NCBI RefSeq assembly: GCF_000247695.1 | Contig: NW_004624733.1 | Coordinates: 2,348,892 to 2,412,891 of the forward strand | DNA length: 64,000 nt | Source: Heterocephalus glaber | Lineage: Eukaryota > Chordata > Mammalia > Rodentia > Bathyergidae | Direction: 5' to 3' | In this document: positions 48,401 through 59,235 of the stretch, piece by piece | Layout: every line of letters begins with the position of its first letter | How positions within the stretch are numbered: the first letter of the stretch is position 1 | Program-made: the position numbers and the translations under genes | Notes under the pieces: model-generated | Database searches by the model: none | Seen by the model: only the letters and a program-made list of their open reading frames with translations | What the model was told of the DNA's origin: nothing

Positions 48401-49758
48401 GGCAAAGACTGATAGGTAAAAGAGACAAAATCACAGCACATCTGGTTCAATACAAGCAAAAGACAGGAACACACATGAGGTATGTTGTCTGAAAACTCAA
48501 ATCCAGAAGCTCACTGTTCCTCAATTTCAGGCTCCCTGTCCTGAGTCACAGCCCACAGCAGCCCTCGCCAGAGCTACTTGTACCTTTATCTTTATGACAT
48601 TCCAGAACTACAACCTCCTGCCCTGGGTCCCCATGCTCTTCCTTTGAAACCTCATCTAGACTTGTATTTCTCCCAGTGGGCATTTTTTCTTACCCAACCT
48701 GAACCCAAAGTCAATACAGCACCAGTGCTTCCTACTCCTTCGCCCCATCAATCCTTCCCTGGACTGACCTAGAAAATCTATCTAGCTGCCTGTTTTTCAT
48801 AAGGGCTACTTTAAGAACCAGAAATCTCAGCTGAGTCTTTATGTAGCCTGGATATCCTCCTGCATAGTGGAAGAAGGGGGCTTAATCTTCAGCCAGTCCT
48901 CAAGACATCTTTGCCATCCCCTCGCCCTTTTTGCTCTTAATACCTGATCTTATCTCCTACTTCATGGAAAATATAGAGATCAAAAGAAAAAATTTCAACC
49001 TCCTACCCCAGGCACCAAAAATGCCACCTGCATTCACACTTCTCTTGACTTTTTTTCCTTTCATCTCAGTGAATCAGAATAAAACTTCAACAGTTCCCTG
49101 AGCCCTCCCTCCCTTCTGTCTCAGGGGCCACATTTCATTAATTATTCTTTCCCTTTTATCCTCAACGTCTCAATTTCTGTACTTTTGATGCAGGCATAAA
49201 AATGCTAAAATCTAAAAAGTAACAATACAAAATTTGTAATTCTCCGTAGAATCTACCACCGCTTCTTAGCACAACCACGAATACTAATGGTAGAAACGAT
49301 GCAGAGAAGCCCTTGCCTGAGCATTTGCTTTTTGATGGAGGTGGGAAGTGGTAGGAGGAGGGGGGACCTATGTAATATCAGGCATCTTTTATCATTGTCT
49401 TCAAAATGCTATTAGTCTTTAATGCCTTTAACTTTGGTAAAGAATTAGAGCTTTGGTTTATCCTTTTTATTTCATAGTATGATGATGTTTAGAAATTAGC
49501 AGGATAATTAGCTTTCCTATTTTACTTGGATCACTAGATAACGGAGTCATTTTGTTTTCAGGATATCTCTTGCATATTTCCAATTTGGAGGTCATAAAAA
49601 CAGAATCTAGAAGCTCCTAAAAGCTAGCACATTAGTCAATGACAAAATGATGTTTTTAAATACTTGTAGCTATGTCTGGATTGGTGAATCCTTTGAACAA
49701 GAAAGCCCCAAGCGCTGTAAATTACAACTAGAGATAGCTGTTACTATAGCTGCGTGCC
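48401..49758. other. Anonymous non-coding stretch
   Basis: Pyrimidine-rich patches but no exon or named repeat recognised. Confidence 0.4.
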
Positions 49759-49774
49759 AAAAATACCTCTTGTA

Positions 49775-49852
49775 GGGCCGGGGTTTTAGCTCTGCAGTTT
49801 TGCTGCCTGCTGTCCAAGCGCAAAGGACCCGAGTTTGATCCCCAGTACCAAA
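49775..49852 (+). mobile_element. ID SINE with target-site duplication
   Basis: Sense: GGGCCGGGGTTTTAGCTCTG, GAGTTTGATCCCCAGTACC, A tail. AAAAATACCTCTTG occurs on both sides (about 49759-49772 and 49854-49867). Confidence 0.92.
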
Positions 49853-50479
49853 AAAAAATACCTCTTGCATGCCTTCTGTTTTTCCTTCTACCCAGATGAA
49901 AGTAAAAGTACTCACTCTAGACAAAGTCATGAAGCTTTTAAAAATCTGCTTCAGTTTTCCCGTGTACTGTTCTCTTATTTTCAAGCCTCTATTTTGCCTC
50001 CTCAATGGCAGCGTCTTCTTTTTGGGTGAGGAATAACTCCAAAGCTCTGTGATATGTGCAATAAAAATGAATGTACAACTAGTCAGGGAGGAGAAAGGAA
50101 GTGACTTGCATTCCCTGAGGGAATGGGCAAGATTTCACAAAGAAGGTTCCATCCAGCTGAATCAAACAGGATGAGCTAGAGTTCTCCAGACAGAGAACAG
50201 CACCCCAGGCAAAGGGAAGAGAGACAAAAAGATACACTTTGACATTTCCCACTAGGGTGCATAATGCTAAAGCAAGAACTACTTATAGCCCACAAAAATG
50301 CCTCTGCAGCCTTTGTGGTTTAAGTACATGTTTGTGAAAGTGTACTGATGAGCAAGCCTGATTTATGGCTGTAACTTTAGCCTCAAAAATATTATCTGAT
50401 AATCCATGGCTTCAACTCTATCTTTCTAGTCCTACTTTTGGAGCATTATCATAGCACCAGCTCTTGTATTTTAAGATGA

Positions 50480-50565
50480 GTTATGTACATGTACCAATTC
50501 CCCATGATGAATGTAATTATTATTTAATGCAAATGTACTAATAAAAAATTTTAAATTATTTAAAA
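50480..50565 (+). mobile_element. Short L1 3'-end insertion
   Basis: TGTACCAATTCCCCATGATG, AATGTAATTATTATTTAATG and AAATGTACTAATAAAAAATT match the last ~70 bp of the L1 at 25796. A very short, 5'-truncated copy. Confidence 0.8.
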
Positions 50566-50574
50566 ATAAAATAG

Positions 50575-50682
50575 GGTCGGGGATTTAGCTCAGTGGTGCT
50601 GCCACCTGCCTCACATGCGCAATGTCCCAAGTTCAATCCCCAGTATCAAAAATAAAAAATAAAAAAATAAAAACAAATAGGG
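50575..50682 (+). mobile_element. ID SINE
   Basis: Sense: GGGTCGGGGATTTAGCTCAG, AAGTTCAATCCCCAGTATC, then an A-rich tail of AAAAAT units. ATAGGGT flanks it on both sides. Confidence 0.88.
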
Positions 50683-51236
50683 TAACCTTAAAGAGAATAG
50701 TTTCTTGTTTTGTTTTTACAAATAGAAGTCAAGGTACAGATCAGGTAGATAGAATTTTCCAATGTCTCTCCGACTAGAAACTCTGGAATAGAATAAGAAC
50801 CAGTTTTAGGGTCAATGATCTTTTCCTATTACTTTAACAGACCTCATACCCAGTAATGACTATTATACAACACCAGTGGCTATAACTCCAACTTTAGAGT
50901 ATTTTTCATTTTTTATTTAGAATTACTTCCTATGATAACATACACTAAAACACATCACTTCTAAAAGAGCTCGCTAGAATTATTGGATGCATCAAAGGGT
51001 GACTGTGTCCACAGCCATCCTCAGTTGGACCAGCTACTCTCCCTATGAAACAGTTCTCTTTCTCTGTTTCCAGATGGCTACCTCTAAGTCATTCTTTCAT
51101 AGAAAATATGGAAGTGCCCTAAACTACAGCCCATATTCTTCTATGACTGCACACTGAACTCTTTGTGCGTTCATACCTACCTGAACTACTTTCTCCTTTT
51201 CAACTGTCTCAAATTTAAGTGAATCTTCCTAAATAC

Positions 51237-51535
51237 TGATGTAGGGGGAAAATATAATTCCCAACCTGATAGCTGGTTGATATACCAAATTTGTGTCCCC
51301 CAAAATCATAGAATGAATTCTAAGGAACAATGAAAGTTAAGAGTAGGAAAAATTTATTGAGAGGATAGCTCCTGAGAGATAAGAGGGGATCCAAAAGTGG
51401 GTTGCCAATGAGCCCACTTCTCAAAGGAAGTTTTATAGAGAAAAATCACAAGGTGGGTACCATGTGGGTCAAAACTGTGATCAACCAATAAGATTACAAG
51501 TATAGCCACTTAGGTAATATTGATCCAATGGTGAA
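51237..51535 (-). mobile_element. ERV LTR (antisense)
   Basis: Read on the minus strand, a TATA-like CTATAAAACTTCC (near 51437) is followed by CTCAATAAATTTTTCC (polyadenylation signal near 51357) and an end at ..CCCCCTACATCA (51237). This is the U3-R-U5 order of a gammaretrovirus-like LTR. The start of the LTR (high-coordinate side) is not clear. No internal viral genes are present. Confidence 0.65.
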
Positions 51536-51536
51536 G

Positions 51537-51953
51537 TGTGATAACCAACCCGACTCCATCTTGAGTTGGGAATGTGATAGCCAACCCAACTCCATCTTGA
51601 GCTTTACCACCATTGTGTGGTTGTGCTTGGAAAAAGCACCCAAAACCCACATCCTATTTGGCAGAAAACTTGCTGCAGTTGCAGGATGTTTTGTACCTCA
51701 CCTAGTTGGGAAACTTCCTTTTGCTCCCCTCACTAACCTGACATGGTTCTGCTTCTATAAAATTCCACTTGCACTCCCCTTGAGCCCTCCTCAACTGAAA
51801 GTATGGTTTAAAAGGAGAAATCAAACTGCTTCTTAGCACCGAGAGAATTTTCCAGGCACTAGCCCCATCTCGGTCGCCAGCTTTAATAAAGAGACTCAAA
51901 TCTAACACAAAGTGTGGCGCATCTCTATAGTTCTAACTCGCTCAGGTAGAACA
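51537..51953 (+). mobile_element. ERV solo LTR with 4-bp target duplication
   Basis: TGTGATAACC .. GGTAGAACA, 417 bp, starting TG and ending CA. GAAG flanks it at 51533-51536 and 51954-51957, the 4-bp duplication of gammaretrovirus-like integration. The U3 has a near-tandem repeat (CCAACCCGACTCCATCTTGA and CCAACCCAACTCCATCTTGA). TTCTATAAAATTCC near 51757 and AATAAAG near 51886 are the TATA box and polyadenylation signal. Solo form results from recombination between two LTRs, removing the internal region. Confidence 0.88.
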
Positions 51954-51957
51954 GAAG

Positions 51958-52830
51958 CAGGTCCAATGGGGAAGTCATTCAGCAAGGGTACATGGAAAGA
52001 ACAAAGACCTTTTTAGGAAAGGATGGATCGGGAGGTCCTGGTTACCCACCTGGGTGACTGACATCTATCTAGACTTTATTGGACCTGGTGAGTATAATCT
52101 TCATTTATTGCTTAGCCCTTGGGGAGGCATGTAGGCTTGGTTATTCCATCTTTATCTTGAGGCCTAGCCTTAGACAGATGTGCCTCCGGCCACAGTTGTG
52201 ATGTGTTCTCATCTTCTGCACTGACTCCCTCAAGGGCCTAGCCCTGTCTGATGGCCTATAATATTTCTACCTAATTTAGCTACCTATAATAATACTACAA
52301 AGTCCAGATTGATCTTGTCTTTTTTGATACAGTTTTATCTTTCAATTTTTTTCTAGGTTTTTTTCTGTAAATATGTCCTAAATTCCTAGCTCTTTTGATA
52401 AAGCTTTCTTTTGTATCTCCACACACAAAATGCTAGTCCAAAGTATGAGCCACTTCACTTAATGTTAGGCAAGCAAGGCTCCCCTCTTCATCCTATATTG
52501 CCCTAAGCACAGACCCTTCCTTGTGGGTTCTTATTCTCAGATTATTCACCTTCAATAGTCCCTCTCTTGTCACTCTGATAACCGGTCTTTATAGTCAAGA
52601 GTTGGCATACTAGTTACTTACATATCTGAGTGCTATCTCTGTCTCTCTCCATAGCATTACCTTCATGAATTTTTAGAAAATTTATTCAGTATTTTTAGGG
52701 ATTAAAACTTATCTCAGAGTAAAGATTCAGCCAAGATTGTGTTTGTAAGCCCCTTTTTAAGCTCTCCAAAAGATTTTAGTATGTGTCATGTAGAATCTTA
52801 GTAAGACACATGAATTTATTTTAAAAAGAT
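51958..52830. other. Anonymous non-coding stretch
   Basis: Nothing recognised. Confidence 0.4.
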
Positions 52831-52834
52831 TTTT

Positions 52835-52950
52835 TTAAAGATAGGATCTTGCTATGTTGTCTAGGTTGGCCTTTAATTCCTAGGCTCAAGTGGTCCTTCT
52901 GTTTCAGCCTCCTGAGTACCTTGGTTTACAGGGATGCACTACACCTGGTT
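52835..52950 (-). mobile_element. B1-type SINE (antisense), diverged
   Basis: AAAGATAGGATCTTGCTATG, TAGGTTGGCCTTTAATTCCT, TCAGCCTCCTGAGTACC, GGGATGCACTACACC: the reverse of an older B1. Confidence 0.8.
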
Positions 52951-53222
52951 TAAGATTTCTAAGAATCTTAAGATAATAAATCATGGTAGTGACATAGGTG
53001 GCACAACATGGAAAATAGTTTTCCTTAGGAAAAAAATGCAGATGTGGTTTTTGTCTGTTAAAGTGGATTATAACTTGATATATAAGAAGCCATGGAGTTT
53101 TACAAGCAATTTTACTTGATTGAACTTTAAAGGTGGTAATAGCACAAAATGTAAAGGAGTATTTGAACTTTCAAACTTTCCTGGTGAGGAAACAGGTTGA
53201 GGAGACAACTCATTTGTTTGGA

Positions 53223-53311
53223 TTTTTTTTTTTTGGTACTGGGGATCGAACTCAGGACCACCTTGCACTTTCGAGGCAGGCAGCGGAACCACTGAGCTAA
53301 ATCCCCAGCCC
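53223..53311 (-). mobile_element. ID SINE
   Basis: Antisense: T run, GGTACTGGGGATCGAACTC, CTGAGCTAAATCCCCAGCCC. ACTCATTTG occurs on both sides. Pairs in opposite orientation with the next ID. Confidence 0.92.
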
Positions 53312-53355
53312 AAGACTACTCATTTGAAAACATGGGCCACTTAAAAGGAAAAAAG

Positions 53356-53437
53356 GGGCTGGGGATTTAGCTCAGTGCTTCCACCGCCTGCCTCACAAGC
53401 TCAAGGTCCCGAGTTCAAGCCCTGGTACCAAAAAAAA
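53356..53437 (+). mobile_element. ID SINE
   Basis: Sense: GGGCTGGGGATTTAGCTCAG, GAGTTCAAGCCCTGGTACC, A tail. Confidence 0.92.
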
Positions 53438-54002
53438 GGAAGATGACTTAGTGGTGGAACAGAACCCAGAGGGTGGAGTGCAGAGCCGTAGGGAATTACT
53501 TCCAGGGAACAGGGTTATTTAAGGAGCTGGTGATGTGCGCTGAAATTTCAGAATCTCTATGGAACAAGGACTGCTATATGACCCTCTTCTCCCCCTTTTG
53601 AATGAGAGATAACTATCTTGTCTCCCTATTGCATGTTTGGTGTGTGGGTAGCCTGTAATTTGTCTCCTTCTTCCACAGGTTTTCAGACTGAGAGGTATCA
53701 TACTTAAGAAACCTCATTTAAAGACTATCTGTGCCTGGACTTGAATTAAATGATGGGATCCTGGGGCTCTAGTCTGATCCTGATGTAGTAATAGGATGAA
53801 AATTCTGAAATTTGGGGGAAGAATAGATTTTGTATGCAAGAGAATCATAATTTATGTACAGAGAACAGGCCATTGCAGATTTTAAATGGACACAAGTTCT
53901 TTGACACTTTTCCCCTTAAGAGGTAGATTGTGGTTTCTTTTCTCATGAATCTGGATGGACTTTGAATTTTATGAGCACAAGAATGTGACAGAAGTAGTTA
54001 TC
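53438..54002. other. Anonymous non-coding stretch
   Basis: Nothing recognised. Confidence 0.4.
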
Positions 54003-54420
54003 TGATGCAGGGGTTTGGGGGAAGTTATTTCCAGGTTCTTGCTATACTGAACGAAGAATTGAGTGAGATACTCAAAAGGAGTAACAAAAGTTAGATTTAT
54101 TAAAAGCAAAAGAAGCAAAAGTACAATTCACAGGGTGGGAGTGGGCCACTGAGAAGAAATCATGGCCCTTGTAGGGGCAGGCACTGAGTCTCTTCAGGTC
54201 CTGGGATTATGGGAGGATCTACAACTGGGGACTCACAGGGGGCATGACTCAATGGGGCACTTGATTTGGGCCACCCATCAGGAACGGAGTTTTTGATCAA
54301 ACAAGGTTTTACAGGAAGTGTCATGGCATCCAAAGCCCAGGGAGGTGGGTAGGTATTGTGAATCTTGAGGAAGAAATTTATAATATATCGCTAAAGTGGG
54401 AAAAGATCAGAAGCCGAAGT
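54003..54420 (-). mobile_element. ERV LTR (antisense)
   Basis: The plus-strand left edge TGATGCAGGGGTTTGGGGGA parallels the edge of the LTR at 51237 (TGATGTAGGGGGAAAATAT). On the minus strand CCCACTCCCACCCTGTGAAT precedes TTTTAATAAATCTAAC, a polyadenylation signal. The far boundary is uncertain. No viral coding sequence is present. Confidence 0.6.
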
Positions 54421-55144
54421 ACAGTTGTTACAGATGAAAAGTTTAAATTGAACCACTGTAGGTCAGGAACCATGCATAATTCTCTTTAACATCTCCTTTC
54501 ACTGTTGTTTTTGGTTCCTGTATGTATTTATAATAGGTATTTTAAATCCTTCATCATATTTGTCACTTGAGTCTGTTTCTGCTGCTACTCTTCTGAACAT
54601 GAGTTACATTGTCTGGTTTCTCACATACAGTAATTTTTTGAGGGCAGATATTGTTCAAAGCAATTTTAAAACAAGCAGGGCAAATGCCACTGAGCTTCAA
54701 GGCCTAAGTATATCCTGTGACTCAAAGCGCTGCTTTCTGGGCTTGTGGCTTCTTGCTTGGTGTCTAAAGTTCTGCTCTTCAATAAACATTAAATATTTTC
54801 CTATTATCTATATCTATAACTTTCTCTGCAATACTTTTAATCTATTATTTGGCTTTCTTTTTTTGACTTTTTCATCCTCTGTTCAATACATACTTTCAAC
54901 CATATGTATTCTCCCAAGGGGCTTTTATAATTTATCAGATAATTTTGCCTTTTCTTTGAATTCGTGCAGGTCCTGTTATATTTCCTCCTACTCTCTATTC
55001 CTGTAAGTTTCTGCATCCCCAGTTCCTGAGTTGTTTTAAATAAATGTAGCTGCTAGTTTCATTAATATTTAAATCAAGTTAGGATGTTTTGAATTAGTTT
55101 TCTTATGTTTCATGGCTTTATTTTCTGGAATGGTTTCATTATGT
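54421..55144. other. Anonymous non-coding stretch with a 148-codon frame
   Basis: A plus-strand frame at 54560-55006 is hydrophobic and Phe/Ser/Leu-rich because the DNA is T-rich. It has no recognisable domain and is not called as a gene. Confidence 0.4.
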
Positions 55145-55145
55145 T

Positions 55146-55233
55146 TTTTTGTTTGTTCTTTGGTATGGGGGATCGAACTCAGGACCTTTTTCTTGCAAGG
55201 TAGGTGTGGTGCCACTCAGCTAAATCCCCAGCC
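55146..55233 (-). mobile_element. ID SINE
   Basis: Antisense: T-rich tail, GGTATGGGGGATCGAACTC, CTCAGCTAAATCCCCAGCCC. GTTTCATT flanks both sides. Confidence 0.88.
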
Positions 55234-55349
55234 CAGTTTCATTGTTTTGAAAAACCTCTAACAGTACATTTGTCTGGACCTGGACACTTTTCCCCCTATA
55301 CAGTACAAACCCTATGCATATAATAGCAAACAATCTGTGGACAGGAACT

Positions 55350-55352
<3 letters not shown>

Positions 55353-55384
<32 letters not shown>
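55353..55384. repeat. (GT)n microsatellite
   Basis: About 16 GT units followed by TATGGGGGGGG. Confidence 0.93.
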
Positions 55385-55387
<3 letters not shown>

Positions 55388-55402
55388 GGGGGGGTATTAC
55401 TG

Positions 55403-56685
55403 TTTTTTTTTTATTCATTCAAATATTTATTGAGCAGCTAAGAAATACAAAGGTAATTAAAACAAGAGATGAGGCATATGCACAACAGAAAGCATTATGT
55501 AAGGTTCACTGAATCACAGCAGTCATAAAAGTAAAGGAGGGCCAGGGATTTAGCTCAGTGGTTTCGCCGCCTGCTGCGCAAGCGCAAGGACCCGAGTTCA
55601 ATCTTCGGTACCAAAAAAAAAAAAAACCTCACAAAAAAAAAGTAAAGGAAAAAAAGGCGCTTTAGGAAACAGATTGCTTCCAGCTTGGAAGGAGGTCTGA
55701 GTGGCAAATCAGGAAAGGGGATTGAGATTAAAATAGAAGACTTCAGTCTGGATTGTTGATGATAGAATGGACTATTATTTGTCTCTCCTTTTCCTTTCTC
55801 CCCATCTTTGGGCTTAAATTTATCAGTAGTGCCCAGGACTGTTCAATGCGCCTTTTCTATACTTGCTTGCATTTTTGCTTTAATATCTTCTACAGAACTA
55901 GGTCCTTTGGGTGTTTTAGGAGTCTTTTCTTGTTTTTTGAAGGATTCTTGACCTTTTGATCTTGGTGTTGATGGTTTTGAGTCTTTTCCATTCTGGTTTG
56001 ATTTTTGTGCGTTTTTGGCTGGAGTATCTTGTATTGATTTCTTCACTGGTGCTTTCTCTTCAGCTTCGTCATCATCATCATCCTCCTCATCATCAACATC
56101 TTCATCAGCTGCTAGTTTTACTTTTTTTCTGTGGAACCTTGCTACCACTTCCAGGGACAGATCACTTTCCAGATATACTTAAGAGTTTTACATCCTCTTC
56201 CTCCTCCTCATCTGACTCTCCATCTTCCTCTACAGCCACTAAGTGCTGTCCACTAATATGCACAGGCCCTGAACCATACTTCAACCTTAAGACCACAGGT
56301 GGTATAATTTCAAAGCCCCCAAGGGAAACCGTTGGCTGTACAGACATTTTCAAAGTTGCTAGTGTTACTTTAATTGGACTGCCTTCGTAATTCATTGCCT
56401 CTGCTTCCACAATGTGCAATTCGTCCTCTGCACCAGCCCCTAAACTGACCGTTCTTAATGACAACTGATGCTCATTTTCATCATTATCCACCTTAACCTG
56501 ATAATCTTTGTCGGCCTTTAGTTCACAACTGAAAAGATCGTTCTGGGGCCTCAGGGGGCTCATGTCCATATCCATTGAATCTTCCATGGAGTAGTGGCAC
56601 ACACTTAGGTGGGAGAGAACGCAGAGGGAAATAAACAGCTACTGCCCCCAGAGAACAGGCGCGCAGGACGGAATCACACCAGGGC
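55403..56685 (-). pseudogene. NPM1: NPM1 processed pseudogene (short B23.2-type transcript)
   Basis: Nucleophosmin is a nucleolar histone and ribosome chaperone. The minus-strand ATG is at 56587; [32 protein letters not shown] and [14 protein letters not shown] follow the N-terminal core. A TGA interrupts after LLSISGK (56162), and a run of seven A in place of six shifts the frame before KLAADED. The frame then continues from about 56120 through the shortened acidic tract and [11 protein letters not shown] to ASIEKAH and a stop at 55843. Ending in AH matches the B23.2 isoform as I recall it, not the full-length protein. The 5' UTR is complete and the 3' side ends AATAAATATTTG..A(10), with TACTGTTTTT on both flanks (55398-55407, 56686-56695). 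An ID later inserted in its 3' UTR. Confidence 0.95.
55540..55638 (+). mobile_element. ID SINE inside the NPM1 pseudogene
   Basis: Sense: GGGCCAGGGATTTAGCTCAG, GAGTTCAATCTTCGGTACC, A-rich tail. AAGTAAAGGA occurs just before and just after (about 55529-55538, 55640-55649), so this insertion is younger than the pseudogene. Confidence 0.93.
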
Positions 56686-56695
56686 TACTGTTTTT

Positions 56696-57600
56696 AATTC
56701 AGGAGCATAGTGGGAGTTTTTTTTGCAAAAGAACAATTTCCTTAAAAAATTAAAAGTACATTTGGGTAATGGTCAGTCTCTTGGATTGGTGATATCTTGT
56801 TAAATAAGACCTTTTTTTTCTTTCTCCTCTTCCCTAGATGCCTCCTTTTCCCCCAGAACTAGTTTCCCATGTGGTCTTGTACATGTTCAAGCCCTTACTT
56901 TCTATTTCTCAGTAGTCAGAATTGTGACTTGTTCTATTTCACCATTCAGAATGAGACTGTCCTGAATTCAAATTCATATTGTGTCACTACCAGTAGAACC
57001 TGTCAGCACTCTTCTTATGCATAGCACCTCCCAAACAATTGTTTTCTGCTTTAGTATAGGGTTTTGGGTCTTAGATCTTTATTGCCCAATTTATGTTTAA
57101 TTAAAGGCTTCTTGCATTCTCAGCCACCTAACATGCTTAGGTATGGGCTCTGGATTTTTCCTTTTAAAACTTGTGCAAAATAGTTGAAATGTAGGCAGTT
57201 GTCACTATTCTGCAAGAATTACAGGCTTTACTGTGAGATAACACGGCACTGATGAATGATTGTACAATTTATGTACCACACCTAGTCAAGGGGATGTGTA
57301 GGCTGCAAGTGAGCCCACTTCACTTGCTAAGTCCTGTTGTGGAATTGCATTCTCAGAAATGCTTCATTTCTGTAGCTTCCCTCACCTAAACATGAAGCTT
57401 CCTTTAACCAAATGGGACACTTTTTTTCCCCCATTAAGGTTCTCATTAGGGGAGACCCTGTGAAGTCTTAAAACGTATCAGAAGTATTGTAGTTTGTTAT
57501 CTTCATGTCTGAACGTTCACAGGGACTTGGTGCATTTTCTGAAAAACACAGACCCAAACCAAAGCAAAACACAACCAAATACTATCTTAAGAATTATCTT
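56696..57600. other. Anonymous non-coding stretch
   Basis: Nothing recognised. Confidence 0.4.
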
Positions 57601-57602
57601 TA

Positions 57603-57798
57603 GCTGGGCATGGTGTCACACGCCTATAATCTGAGCACTCTGGGAGGCTTGGGCAGGAGGATCACAAGTTTGAGCTGAGCCTGGGCAACTCAGCAAGACC
57701 CTGTCTCAAAAAGGGTGTGTGTGGGGGGGAGGATGCTGGTACTGGAGATGTAGCTCAGTGTGAATAGCTTGTGTTCAATACTCTGTACTACAAAAAAT
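57603..57798 (+). mobile_element. B4-like composite SINE (B1 joined to ID)
   Basis: Sense B1 part (CTGGGCATGGTGTCACACGC, GCACTCTGGGAGGCTTGGGC, CAAGACCCTGTCTCAAAAAG) followed by a G-rich linker and a worn ID part (GGAGATGTAGCTCAGTGTG). A tail-like ACAAAAAAT ends it. Confidence 0.85.
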
Positions 57799-57799
57799 G

Positions 57800-58560
57800 A
57801 TCTTTTGCTCATCTACAGAACAAACTGAAAACAAAACAGGGCTACAAAAAGTAACTATGCTGTAATTCCAGAAATGATGCTGAGTAGATTCCAAAAGATG
57901 AAAAACAACATTTAGCACACACCCAAGGGTCAATATACTGTAATAGTTTTGGTACACAGGTCATTAATTGTACACTGAGTGGACACAATTATCCACCAGT
58001 ATTTTTCCACTGTAGACAGAAATGTATTTCCCACCAGATATACTTGTAGGGGAAGAACTTAAGAAAATGTTCTTGGTTTTGAATTGCCTTGCCCAACAAT
58101 GTAATGCTTTAACTCAGCATTAGCTCCCTGAATTATACACCACATACGCAGTGGAAAAAACCAAGCAGAATGGAAAAGAACATCTTGAAAAACTCAAAAA
58201 TTGATTCAAATTTGAAAGTAACTATTATAAAATCTACAAATATTACTGAAAGACTAACAGGTGCATTATGCCTCTGCTCAGCTTTTATGAGTTACTCCAA
58301 GTATCAAAGATATTTCAACAACTGTTTTCCTGACCCAAAACCACTTAACAGAGCAGCTCCCAGACTCATTAAGCCCTGTTTATTACAAACCTCTACCTCC
58401 CACTAACATACCGAGAAAACTATCTTTGGTATTACATTACTGACAGGAGATTTGGAAATTAACCCTTTACCTTCCCCATATGAAAAGTTTTGTATTTTTT
58501 TTATACACAAGTATTTCTTTTCATACATATAGCACTAAAAATCCTCAAATATTAGGTATT
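57800..58560. other. Anonymous non-coding stretch
   Basis: Nothing recognised. Confidence 0.4.
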
Positions 58561-58990
58561 ATAACTTTTACTTTGTGCTGAATTTTTTTTCTCACCAACC
58601 TCTTTGCAGATCAACAGAAACAAATCTAACATTCTTTTTAACGTTGACATAATTTTCCATTATAACACCATTTACTCAATCATTTATTTACTGATTTAGT
58701 TCACTTTTTTTTTTTTGGTACCAGGGATCAAACTCGGGACCTTGTGCTTGCGAGGCAGGCACCGGAACCACTGAGCTAAATCCCTGGCTAGTTCACATTT
58801 TTTACTCCAGTGTTTCAATAAACATCTGTGTACAAAGATTTTGTGCATGAGTGATGTTGTTATAGTGCAATTTCTCAAAAGGTTGTTCACTGAAAAGTAT
58901 ATGTATTCAATTTTAATACACCTATGTAATTTTGCAGTTACTTTAGTTCTGCCAGCAATAATTGAGTATGCTCATTCCCTTGCATATTCA
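58560..58990 (-). mobile_element. Old antisense L1 3' end, split by an ID
   Basis: TTTACTCAATCATTTATTTA, CAATAAACATCTGTGTACAA and TGCCAGCAATAATTGAGTAT are the reverse of a worn L1 3' segment. Confidence 0.55.
58706..58789 (-). mobile_element. ID SINE with target-site duplication
   Basis: Antisense: T run, GGTACCAGGGATCAAACTC, CTGAGCTAAATCCCTGGC. TAGTTCAC occurs on both sides. Confidence 0.92.
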
Positions 58991-59039
58991 CCAAGATATA
59001 TGCTGTAACTGTTTTGACCTTCTACCATTCTGAAGAAAA

Positions 59040-59235
59040 ATGACATTACCAGCACACCTTAAAGATACTGTGGGTTTGGCTCCATACCACCACAATAAAG
59101 CAAGTCACACAAATATTTTGGTTTCCCAGTGCACACCCTAGTTAAGTTTACATTATACTATAGTTTACTAAAGGTGCAATAGCATTGTCAGAAAAAACAA
59201 CACATGACTTAATTTAAAATATTTTATTGTAGCCA
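59040..59235. repeat. Ancient mammalian repeat, family not assigned
   Basis: CCACCACAATAAAGCAAGTC, TTTTGGTTTCCCAGTGCACA and GGTGCAATAGCATTGTCAG are phrases of a common mammalian repeat that I recognise but cannot name with confidence. Confidence 0.5.

Noticed and set aside
54560..55006. 148-codon hydrophobic frame
   Set aside because: T-rich DNA gives Phe/Ser/Leu-rich translations. No conserved motif, promoter or splice context is visible.
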